Below are positions 36,571 to 42,947 of a stretch of DNA of 42,947 nt, piece by piece (the first letter of the stretch is position 1; every line of letters starts with the position of its first letter). The stretch is taken from positions 1-42,947 of the forward strand of contig CAKSJU010000004.1 in NCBI GenBank assembly GCA_934463455.1, in the 5' to 3' direction. Under the pieces are notes generated by a model. It saw nothing but the letters and a program-made list of their open reading frames with translations, made no database searches and had not been told where the DNA came from. The position numbers were made by a program, and so were the translations under genes. This DNA comes from an uncultured Clostridia bacterium. Lineage in GTDB: Bacteria; Bacillota; Clostridia; UBA1381.

Positions 36571-37374
36571 TTAATCTTTGTTTTCCTCGGACGGCAGTTT
36601 CCCCATGATTTTTTTATATGTTCTTGTAAAATATGATTGGTTTTCAAAGCCGCAGTTATGAGAGGTTTCGCTTACGCCAAGTCCGCTGCAAAGCATTGAG
36701 CGTGCTTGTATACATCTTATGTAATTAAGATATGCAATCATGGAAAGACCGGTATTTTTCTTAAACTCTCTCGAAAAATATGCTCTTGACATTCCTACAT
36801 GCTTTATTATTTCATCAACGGTTATATTATTGCTGAAATTTTCTTTTATGTAAATAATTGCCTGCTTTACTTCATCTGCGGCAAAGGTTTTCGGCTCACT
36901 GTCGGAGACATAATTCTCCGAAATGTATATAATAATATCCAGTGTTTTTGCTCGGATTTTTGCTTCGTATAAATTCCCTTTTTTCTCAAAATATTCGTTA
37001 ATTTTTCGGAATTTTCTTTCAAGCTTTGAAGCGTTGCTTATATAAGGTGCGAAAAATTTATTTTTAATTTCAATTCCGTTTTTTTTGAAAAAACCGGTAT
37101 CGATAATCAGGCAATAATATTCAATATTTGTGTCGGTGCTTACACTGTGAAAACAGTCGGTGTTTACTATAACCAAATCCCCGGCTTTAACTTTGTAGGT
37201 TTCGCGGTTGTATTTTACGCTGCCCTGTCCTTTTATAAAAAAAAGTAATTCCGGATTTTCATGCCAGTTTCCCGGTGCATCAATTGTATTGTATTCGCTT
37301 TCTAATTCAATATGATGGAAAATGAAAGGCAAAAGCTTATTTTCCAATTTGTGATTTTCATATTCGTAATTCAA
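36571..37374 (-). CDS. AraC family transcriptional regulator
   Basis: 267-residue regulator with an N-terminal cupin sensor (HENPELLFFIKGQGSVKYNR, about residues 38-58, and DLVIVNTDCFHSV) and two C-terminal helix-turn-helix motifs (ITVDEIIKHVGMSRAYFSREF and the region around ARSMLCSGLGVSETSHNCGF, residues about 185-260). It is divergent from the three sugar genes, so it most likely controls them in response to a sugar. Its ribosome site is GGAGGG directly upstream on this strand. Confidence 0.92.
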   Translation of the reverse strand: MNYEYENHKLENKLLPFIFHHIELESEYNTIDAPGNWHENPELLFFIKGQGSVKYNRETYKVKAGDLVIVNTDCFHSVSTDTNIEYYCLIIDTGFFKKNGIEIKNKFFAPYISNASKLERKFRKINEYFEKKGNLYEAKIRAKTLDIIIYISENYVSDSEPKTFAADEVKQAIIYIKENFSNNITVDEIIKHVGMSRAYFSREFKKNTGLSMIAYLNYIRCIQARSMLCSGLGVSETSHNCGFENQSYFTRTYKKIMGKLPSEENKD

Positions 37375-37394
37375 AATATCCCTCCGTAAAAAAG

Positions 37395-37404
37395 CACAAT
37401 TGTG
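37395..37404. promoter_or_regulatory. 10-bp palindrome in the AraC/sugar divergent region
   Basis: CACAATTGTG reads the same on both strands, placed about 24 bases before the -35 of the sugar operon. It may be an operator; AraC-type proteins more often use direct repeats, so this is tentative. Confidence 0.35.
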
Positions 37405-37427
37405 TCAAAAAAAGTCATAATAAGTTA

Positions 37428-37456
37428 TTGATAATTTCCTGTTTTTAGTATACAAT
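37428..37456 (+). promoter_or_regulatory. Promoter of the sugar operon
   Basis: TTGATA (37428-37433), 17-base spacer, TACAAT (37451-37456), 34 bases before the first ATG. One mismatch in each hexamer from consensus. Confidence 0.65.
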
Positions 37457-37489
37457 AAACTTGCAAATAAGTCAATAGGAGATGATTAA

Positions 37490-38329
37490 ATGTTAAAAAT
37501 AGGTGCAATAACAGATTCTTTTCGCACTGATACAAAAAGTGCAATATTAAAAGCAGCTCAAATCGGTGCGGAGGGCATACAAATGTATGCAACAAAGGGA
37601 GAAAACGCCCCTGAAAATTTAAAAGGAGCAAAAAGACGCGAGCTTTTGGATTTTGTGAAATCAAACGGACTTGTTTTTTCGGCAATTTGCGGAGATTTGG
37701 GACAGGGGTTTGGGAATAAAGAAAAAAATCCCGCGCTTATTGAAAAATCAAAACGTATTCTGGATCTTGCAAAAGAGCTTGAATGTGATATTGTCACAAC
37801 TCATATCGGCGTTGTACCGAGCGACAGCTCACATGACAGATACAAAATTATGCAGGAGGCATGCTTTGAATTGAGCCGATATGCGGACGAATTAAATTCG
37901 CATTTTGCTATAGAAACAGGACCCGAGCCTGCAAAGACATTGAAGGGATTTTTGGATTCTTTAAATTCTCACGGCGTGGCGGTTAACCTTGACCCCGCAA
38001 ACCTTGCAATGGTAGTGGGTGACGATGCGGTAGAGGCAGTTCATACTCTCGGAGATTATATAGTTCATACGCATGCTAAAGACGGAATTATGCTTTCACC
38101 GTGCAATCCCGAAATTGTTTACGGAGTTATCGAGCATGAAACCTTTGCCGAACAAGCACCGTCTTTTGAAGAAGTTCCTCTCGGTGAGGGAAGCGTTGAT
38201 TTCCCGAATTATATAAAAGCCTTAAGGGAAGTGGGGTATGACGGATTTTTAACAATTGAGCGCGAATGCGGAGAAGACCCCGCAAAAGATATAAAAAATG
38301 CAGTTGATTTTCTGAAAAAATTATTATAA
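37490..38329 (+). CDS. Sugar phosphate isomerase/epimerase family protein (first)
   Basis: Xylose-isomerase-like (AP endonuclease family 2) TIM barrel, 279 residues. Metal-binding positions expected for the family are seen as Glu in FAIETGPEP, Asp in VNLDPANL, His in VHTHAKDG and Glu in LTIERECG. Such enzymes interconvert keto/aldo sugars or epimerise them; the specific sugar is unknown. GGAGATG precedes the ATG. It is the first of three genes with gaps of 15-19 bases. Confidence 0.9.
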   Translation: MLKIGAITDSFRTDTKSAILKAAQIGAEGIQMYATKGENAPENLKGAKRRELLDFVKSNGLVFSAICGDLGQGFGNKEKNPALIEKSKRILDLAKELECDIVTTHIGVVPSDSSHDRYKIMQEACFELSRYADELNSHFAIETGPEPAKTLKGFLDSLNSHGVAVNLDPANLAMVVGDDAVEAVHTLGDYIVHTHAKDGIMLSPCNPEIVYGVIEHETFAEQAPSFEEVPLGEGSVDFPNYIKALREVGYDGFLTIERECGEDPAKDIKNAVDFLKKLL

Positions 38330-38348
38330 AAAACAGGAGGAAAAAATA

Positions 38349-39410
38349 ATGGATAAGGTTAGAATTTTAATGATTGGCGCGGGCAATATTGCAAATACAC
38401 ATTTGGAATCTTACAAAAAAAATGATGAAGTGGAAATTGCCGCTATATGTGATATTAACGAATCAAGACTTAAAGAAACTGCCGATTTGTTCGGCATTGA
38501 AAAAAGGTATACTTCGGTTGAAGAAATGCTTAAAAATGAAAATGCGGATGCAGCGGATGTCTGCGTTTGGAATTGCAGCCATGCGGATTGCACAATTGCG
38601 GCGCTTAATGCGGGACTTCATGTCCTTTGCGAAAAGCCTATGGCATACAATACAGAACAAGCAATAAAAATGAATGAAGCGGCGAAAAAGAACGGCAAGC
38701 TTTTGATGATAGGGTTTGTACGCCGTTTCTTAAATATCACGAAAGTCGTTAAAGAATTTGTTGACGCGGGCGATTTGGGCGAAATTTATTATACAAAAGC
38801 AACCTGTACCCGCCGTCACGGCAATCCCGGCGGATGGTTTTCAAACAAAGCTCTTTCGGGCGGCGGACCTGTAATTGATTTGGGTGTACATATTATCGAC
38901 CAATCGCGTTGGCTCATGGGCAATCCGAAGCCGGTATCTGTTTATGCGGCAACTTTTGATAAACTCGGCAGACGTGACAATCTTAAAACTGATGTAGGTT
39001 GGTCACCGAAGGATGCAAAACCGACAGATATATGTGATGTTGAAGATTTGGCATCCGCACTTATAAGATATGACAACGGTGCCGTAACATCATTGGAGGT
39101 AAGCTTTGCCAAAAACGGTGACGGTGAATATAAAAATGAATTTTTCGGTACAAAGGGCGGCGCATGCTTTACAGATGAAGATTTGAAATTGTACGGTGAA
39201 ATGAATGATTATATGGTGGATATTACTCCTACAATCAGCAATCTGAAAAATGATGAACATTTCTTTGACGGTGAAATGAATCATTTTGTTGACTGCATAA
39301 AGGGTCGTGCAACATGCAAGGCTCCAGCGGAGGACGGAGTTGAAATAATGAAAATACTTGACGCTATTTATGAATCGGCACGCACAGGTCATGAAGTAAT
39401 TTTGAAATAA
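38349..39410 (+). CDS. Gfo/Idh/MocA family oxidoreductase
   Basis: NAD(P)-dependent sugar dehydrogenase family, 353 residues. The Rossmann start is ILMIGAGNIANTHLESY, the nicotinamide/catalytic motif is CEKPMAYN (about residues 95-102), and the catalytic His appears in DLGVHIIDQSRWLMG. It probably oxidises a sugar or inositol-like ring hydroxyl as part of the three-gene set; the partners on both sides are isomerase-like, consistent with oxidise-isomerise steps (inference). Confidence 0.93.
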   Translation: MDKVRILMIGAGNIANTHLESYKKNDEVEIAAICDINESRLKETADLFGIEKRYTSVEEMLKNENADAADVCVWNCSHADCTIAALNAGLHVLCEKPMAYNTEQAIKMNEAAKKNGKLLMIGFVRRFLNITKVVKEFVDAGDLGEIYYTKATCTRRHGNPGGWFSNKALSGGGPVIDLGVHIIDQSRWLMGNPKPVSVYAATFDKLGRRDNLKTDVGWSPKDAKPTDICDVEDLASALIRYDNGAVTSLEVSFAKNGDGEYKNEFFGTKGGACFTDEDLKLYGEMNDYMVDITPTISNLKNDEHFFDGEMNHFVDCIKGRATCKAPAEDGVEIMKILDAIYESARTGHEVILK

Positions 39411-39425
39411 CGGAGATGAAAAAAT

Positions 39426-40286
39426 ATGAAAATTTCTGTAAGCTCTTATTCTTTCAGCCAAATTATTTCAAGCGGTAAAATTACTCAGGCGGATACGCCC
39501 GAAGAAGCACGTAAAATAGGTTTTGATGCAATTGAATTTACCGATTTGGCAGGAGAAGATTATGATGCTCAGGCGGAAAATGCAATAAAAATAAAAGAAA
39601 AGTGCGATAAGCTCGGTATGGAGATAAGCGCATATACAATTTATGCGAATTTGTACCAACCTGACACAATCGACACCGAAACGGAAAGAATAAAAAAACA
39701 GCTTGATATAGCAAAAATTTTGGGTGTACCGGTTTTAAGACATGACGCATGCTGGTCACTCGGGAAAAGAAGCTTTGGACTAATGCTTCCGGATATAGCC
39801 GCAGCAGCGAGAAAAATAACCGAATATGCAAAAACACTCGGTATAAAAACTTGTGTTGAAAATCACGGTTATATTGCACAGGACAGCTATAGAATGGAAC
39901 AGCTTTTTAACTGTGTAAACCATGAAAATTTCGGACTCTTGGTAGATATGGGCAATTTTGTATGTGTTGATGAAGATTCGGCATCGGCAGTATCTCGGCT
40001 TGCACCCTGTGCTGTTCATGTGCATGCCAAAGATATGTATGTCTTTGACGGCAATGTTTCTCATGGCTCGTTTACCAGAGGCGGCAATAAATTCGAAGGA
40101 GCTGTGATAGGAGAGGGAATAATCCCTATTGAACAGGATGTCAGAATTTTAAAGCTTGCCGGTTATGACGGAACGATTTCCATAGAATATGAGGGAAACC
40201 GTGATTGCATTGAAGGCATAGTTGAAGGACGAAAATATTTAAAAGCTGTTATTGAAAAAGTAGAAAAACAGTTTGACAATAAATAA
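39426..40286 (+). CDS. Sugar phosphate isomerase/epimerase family protein (second)
   Basis: Second xylose-isomerase-like TIM barrel, 286 residues and only distantly similar to the first. Metal positions are Glu in CVENHGYI, Asp in LLVDMGNF, His in VHVHAKDM and Glu in ISIEYEGN. It ends the operon; a terminator follows at 40311. No sugar transporter or kinase is nearby, so import must be supplied elsewhere in the genome. Confidence 0.9.
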   Translation: MKISVSSYSFSQIISSGKITQADTPEEARKIGFDAIEFTDLAGEDYDAQAENAIKIKEKCDKLGMEISAYTIYANLYQPDTIDTETERIKKQLDIAKILGVPVLRHDACWSLGKRSFGLMLPDIAAAARKITEYAKTLGIKTCVENHGYIAQDSYRMEQLFNCVNHENFGLLVDMGNFVCVDEDSASAVSRLAPCAVHVHAKDMYVFDGNVSHGSFTRGGNKFEGAVIGEGIIPIEQDVRILKLAGYDGTISIEYEGNRDCIEGIVEGRKYLKAVIEKVEKQFDNK

Positions 40287-40310
40287 ATTGTTTTTAAAAA
40301 TTTTAAATCG

Positions 40311-40345
40311 CCGCCGTTTGCCTTTCACGGTAAACGGTGGTTTTT
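40311..40345 (+). terminator. Terminator of the sugar operon
   Basis: CCGCCGTTT (40311-40319) pairs with AAACGGTGG (40332-40340, one G-T pair), with an inner CC/GG extension, followed by TTTTT. Confidence 0.75.
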
Positions 40346-40349
40346 GTAT

Positions 40350-40617
40350 GTAAAACAAACAAAAAGCCGCACATCTTGTGCGGCTTCTACGGAATTTAAT
40401 TCCGATTTTTTTAAAGATATACCCCATACAGACCGTGCCGAAAACTATATTTCTTACCTGCATAAGCAGGTGGGTTATTACCCGAATGTTTTATATGTCC
40501 ACTGGCAATCCGAAAGGAAAGGAGGCGTATATGCCACATTCGGAGTGAAAGTCCCGAATAAGAAGTGTTGGTAAAAAATGATAGTAAGTACACGTGAATT
40601 ACAGGGCTTTATCCAAT
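40350..40617 (-). ncRNA. Candidate 6S-like structured RNA
   Basis: A minus-strand transcript of about 260 bases lies between its own promoter and an intrinsic terminator and has no convincing ORF. Its 5' and 3' halves pair in a rod: 40591-40594 with 40434-40437; a 15-bp helix with one bulge between 40570-40585 and 40444-40458; then an open region on both sides; then 40537-40543 with 40482-40488. The 3' side of the open region makes its own hairpin (40456-40471). Long helix, central bubble with a 3'-side hairpin, and terminal stem are the architecture of 6S RNA, which mimics promoter DNA for RNA polymerase. I cannot confirm the family without a covariance search; another small RNA is possible. 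Confidence 0.6.
40364..40386 (-). terminator. Terminator of the minus-strand small RNA
   Basis: AAGCCGCAC (40364-40372) with GTGCGGCTT (40378-40386). Read on the minus strand it is followed by TTTGTTTG, a proper T-rich tail. On the plus strand CTACGG follows, so direction is minus. Confidence 0.8.
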
Positions 40618-40623
40618 ATGAAT

Positions 40624-40652
40624 ATAATACCACATTTTATACAAAAAAGCAA
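40624..40652 (-). promoter_or_regulatory. Promoter of the minus-strand small RNA
   Basis: On the minus strand TTGCTT (40652-40647), 17 bases, TATTAT (40629-40624). The expected start is near 40617. Confidence 0.6.
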
Positions 40653-40693
40653 GTGTTTTTATATTACATCCATGTTACATTTTAATGAAAAAG

Positions 40694-40960
40694 TTATTTA
40701 TTTGCTTCTTCATCGCGTCTTAGAAATTCGTTGAAAGCAGCCTCAAGCTCATCCTCGTCTTCAACGTTAACTAAAGACATGTCTTCATCTGTTTCACCGG
40801 TTACGACTTTCATAATCAAAACTTCGTCGGTTTCTTCGCCCTCCGGCATAACTTCAAGAAGTGCAAAATATGTTTCATCGTTAAATTCATAAACATCTAT
40901 TGCTTCAAATTCAATTGTATTGCCGTTTTCGTCTTCAAGCATGATGATATTTTCATCCAT
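40694..40960 (-). CDS. DUF1292 domain-containing protein
   Basis: Very acidic small protein of 88 residues, MDENIIMLEDENGNTIEFEA at the start, matching DUF1292 (YrzB-type) proteins found throughout Firmicutes, often beside ruvX (yqgF). Here it stands alone. GAGGTG lies 6 bases before this ATG; a GTG three codons upstream overlaps that site and is rejected. Function unknown in the family. Confidence 0.88.
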   Translation of the reverse strand: MDENIIMLEDENGNTIEFEAIDVYEFNDETYFALLEVMPEGEETDEVLIMKVVTGETDEDMSLVNVEDEDELEAAFNEFLRRDEEANK

Positions 40961-41049
40961 AGGTTTCACCTCATTTTTTTGTAGTAAGATGTACAGAAAT
41001 TGTACTTTCTTCGTTAGTATATCAATAATTTTGATTTAATACTCTATAT

Positions 41050-41078
41050 ATTGTAATATAAATATTTGCGCTTGTCAA
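41050..41078 (-). promoter_or_regulatory. Promoter of the DUF1292 gene
   Basis: On the minus strand TTGACA (41078-41073), 17 bases, TACAAT (41055-41050). The leader of about 80 bases contains a small GTACA/TGTAC hairpin near 40990-41004. Confidence 0.7.
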
Positions 41079-41119
41079 TACATTTGGAATTATTCGTAGA
41101 AATTTTTGCTTTTTATTAA

Positions 41120-41148
41120 TTGACAATTTATACTGTTTATGATAAAAT
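41120..41148 (+). promoter_or_regulatory. Promoter of the ABC transporter gene
   Basis: TTGACA (41120-41125), 17 bases, TAAAAT (41143-41148). The -10 lies in a small inverted repeat GATAA-AA-TTATC (41141-41152), and ATAAC-A-GTTAT follows at 41158-41168, so a repressor site here is possible. Confidence 0.65.
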
Positions 41149-41216
41149 TATCTGCAATAACAGTTATCGTTTAATTTATATTGTAATTAATGATGCGAGA
41201 AACGGGAGATGTTCAT

Positions 41217-42872
41217 ATGAAGAATTTAAGCAATTTTCGATGGTTAGTAAAACAATCTAAATATAGCTTGAATATTTTGTGCATTATTCCTTTAGTATGT
41301 TTTGTTTCAAGCTTATGCAATATAGGCATCTCTATGATATTTAAGGGTTATATGGATATTGCATCCGGCGAAAATTCGATAACTTTTCTGCAAATGACTG
41401 TATTTTCTCTTTCTGTTATAATTGTATTTGCATTAACCCAAATCGCGTCATCGGTGTTAGAAGGTTACAGTTACAGTAAAACAGAAAAAGGGTTAAGAGT
41501 ATCTTTGATTGAACAAATAATCAAGAAACAATTGCTTAAACTTAATGAAATGCACACAGGAGAAATTCAAAACAGACTTACTACCGATGTTGCCGAAGTT
41601 TCAAATTTTTACATACAGCTGTTCGGTCAAATGAGCGGAGTGTTTTTTACATCTTTGCTTGCTATTATTTCATTGTTTATACTTAATTGGAAGATAACAT
41701 TGATTTTTTTGATTGTCATTCCTTTATTGACTATGCTCATATCATTTTTTTCGCCTAAACTTCAAAAGGCGGCGGAAATCGATTCTAAAAATGAAGATGT
41801 CAACAGAAGTTATATGCAAGAATTATTGACACTTTTACCGCTATATCAGGTATATTCTATGGGAAAAATTGTTGGAGAGTATACAAAGTCTCTTTATGAG
41901 AAAAAAACAACAAGTAAAGTAAAACTTTCATTTTTAGAGGGGAATTTCGGATTCTTAAACAGTTTGATGAGTTTTGGTATATTCATCATTACCAGTGCGG
42001 TAGGTGCTTATTTTGTAAAAACAGGTGAAAATACGGTAGGAGATTTGGTTGCGATGATACAACTCAGCAATTATATTATGTTGCCGTTAATTGAAGCTCC
42101 GAGAATGATTGCTGTATATAATAAAACTGTCAGCAGTGTAAAACGTATTCGTGAAATTGAAAACATGCAAAACAGAAATATGGTTGAAATAAAAGACAAA
42201 ACGGAAATATGTGTTGATTGTATTGAGTTAAAGCATCTTTCGTTTGCTTATGATAAAGAAAAAATAATATTGAACGATATTAATGCTACATTCTCAAAAG
42301 GTAAAATAGTTGGAATAATAGGAAAAAGCGGCAATGGGAAAAGCACGTTAATAAAATTGATACTTGGACTTTACAACCCGATTGAAAATAGCATGATAGA
42401 GATACGAAACGAAAAAGAAAACCTTAACTATTATAATTATGAGGGGATTATTTCTTATGTTCCGAGCGATAATTTTGTATTCAGCGGAACGGTTAAAGAT
42501 AATATATGCATGAGTGCTCCTTTTGAAAAAAACAAATTTGACAAAGTTTGCAGGGAAGCCAATATTGATAATTTAGTATCCGCCTTTGCTTTGGGAGAAA
42601 ATGAAAATATTAATGAGGGCGGAAATAATTTATCAATGGGTCAAAAGCAGAGAATAGCGATTGCGAGAGCTTTATATGCGGAAACATCTGTGATTATATT
42701 TGATGAACCGACAGCCAATCTTGATTCGGAGTCGGTTAAAATGTTTGCAAAAACAATACAGAGTTTTTCGAAAAATAAGATTTGTATTCTTGTAACTCAT
42801 GATAATGCTATAGCTTCGATTTGCGATGAGGTTTATCGCTTGGAGGAAAAACATTTAAATATTGTAGAATAA
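41217..42872 (+). CDS. ABC exporter half-transporter (permease-ATPase fusion)
   Basis: Half-size exporter of 551 residues. Residues about 10-310 are a six-helix ABC membrane domain with the MHTGEIQNRLTTDVAEV coupling pattern. Residues about 335-551 are the ATPase with Walker A GIIGKSGNGKSTLIKL, signature LSMGQKQRIAIARAL (Met in place of the usual Gly), Walker B VIIFDEPTANLD and a switch His in VTHDN. It acts as a dimer, with itself or a partner gene possibly beyond the window. The ATG at 41217 has GGGAG 8 bases ahead; ATGs at 41190 and 41193 lack a site. Substrate unknown. Confidence 0.92.
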   Translation: MKNLSNFRWLVKQSKYSLNILCIIPLVCFVSSLCNIGISMIFKGYMDIASGENSITFLQMTVFSLSVIIVFALTQIASSVLEGYSYSKTEKGLRVSLIEQIIKKQLLKLNEMHTGEIQNRLTTDVAEVSNFYIQLFGQMSGVFFTSLLAIISLFILNWKITLIFLIVIPLLTMLISFFSPKLQKAAEIDSKNEDVNRSYMQELLTLLPLYQVYSMGKIVGEYTKSLYEKKTTSKVKLSFLEGNFGFLNSLMSFGIFIITSAVGAYFVKTGENTVGDLVAMIQLSNYIMLPLIEAPRMIAVYNKTVSSVKRIREIENMQNRNMVEIKDKTEICVDCIELKHLSFAYDKEKIILNDINATFSKGKIVGIIGKSGNGKSTLIKLILGLYNPIENSMIEIRNEKENLNYYNYEGIISYVPSDNFVFSGTVKDNICMSAPFEKNKFDKVCREANIDNLVSAFALGENENINEGGNNLSMGQKQRIAIARALYAETSVIIFDEPTANLDSESVKMFAKTIQSFSKNKICILVTHDNAIASICDEVYRLEEKHLNIVE

Positions 42873-42881
42873 TAAATTATA

Positions 42882-42929
42882 ACTTTTTTTAAAAAAAGTA
42901 TTGACAGAGAGGGAAAGAAGTGGTATAAT
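42882..42929 (+). promoter_or_regulatory. Consensus promoter with AT palindrome at the window edge
   Basis: TTGACA (42901-42906), 17 bases, TATAAT (42924-42929). Just upstream ACTTTTTTTAAAAAAAGT (42882-42899) is a perfect 18-base palindrome, which may act as a weak terminator of the ABC gene or as an upstream A/T element. The driven gene lies outside the window. Confidence 0.75.
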
Positions 42930-42947
42930 AACAGAGTAAAACAAGCA

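Noticed and set aside
40344..40574. A 76-codon plus-strand ORF inside the small RNA locus
   Set aside because: It starts at a terminator tail, has no ribosome site, and lies opposite a convincing minus-strand transcript.
40570..40600. SRP RNA or RNase P RNA for the minus-strand RNA locus
   Set aside because: The GGAAGG tetraloop region of SRP and the conserved RNase P core were looked for on both strands and not found.
1..42947. CRISPR array, prophage, tRNA or rRNA genes
   Set aside because: No regular short repeats with spacers, phage structural genes, integrase, tRNA cloverleaf or rRNA sequence were noticed on reading.

Overview
The window looks like chromosome from a low-GC Gram-positive anaerobe of the Clostridia type. 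The reasons are purine-rich Shine-Dalgarno sites, GTG/TTG starts, a T-box leader, a glycine riboswitch, the order dprA-topA-trmFO and miaB-YlbF-mutS-mutL-miaA, and MutL with an endonuclease motif in place of MutH. No rRNA, tRNA, CRISPR array, intact insertion sequence or prophage gene was seen. The sequence cannot name the genus.

Bases 1-20873 are a dense plus-strand housekeeping block. It holds murD, three tandem M42 aminopeptidases, a SpoU-type rRNA methyltransferase, dprA, topA, trmFO, a membrane-anchored thioredoxin-like protein, miaB, a YlbF/RicA-type protein with a Cys-rich tail, mutS, mutL, miaA, rsfS and leuS. Gaps are short and several genes overlap, so most of this is probably transcribed as one or a few long operons for cell wall, tRNA modification, DNA uptake and repair, and translation.

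Bases 20874-22630 are a degraded and regulatory stretch: a long rod-shaped inverted repeat, an ORF remnant, a promoter followed at once by a strong hairpin terminator, a MATE exporter pseudogene with an internal deletion, then a promoter and a glycine riboswitch. Bases 22635-27062 carry a sodium:amino-acid (probably glycine) symporter, a Na/Pi cotransporter-PhoU fusion and a D-Ala-D-Ala carboxypeptidase.

The most unusual part is 27093-30580. A consensus promoter and a full T-box leader with terminator/antiterminator precede one 763-residue protein made of an XRE helix-turn-helix, a cupin and a medium-chain-type acyl-CoA synthetase, followed by an ACMSD-like amidohydrolase. T-boxes normally sense uncharged tRNA for amino-acid genes, so this suggests that a carboxylic acid is activated to its CoA thioester in response to amino-acid starvation (inference: synthesis of an amino acid from a scavenged acid).

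Bases 30600-36562 hold a small membrane protein, a metallophosphoesterase, an EamA transporter, an Lrp/AsnC regulator overlapping an aminotransferase, and pyrG. Bases 36571-40286 are an AraC-type regulator divergent from a three-gene sugar operon (two xylose-isomerase-like TIM barrels flanking a Gfo/Idh/MocA dehydrogenase). Bases 40340-40652, on the minus strand, encode a candidate structured RNA with its own promoter and terminator whose fold resembles 6S RNA. A DUF1292 protein, a half-size ABC exporter and a perfect promoter pointing out of the window complete the region.
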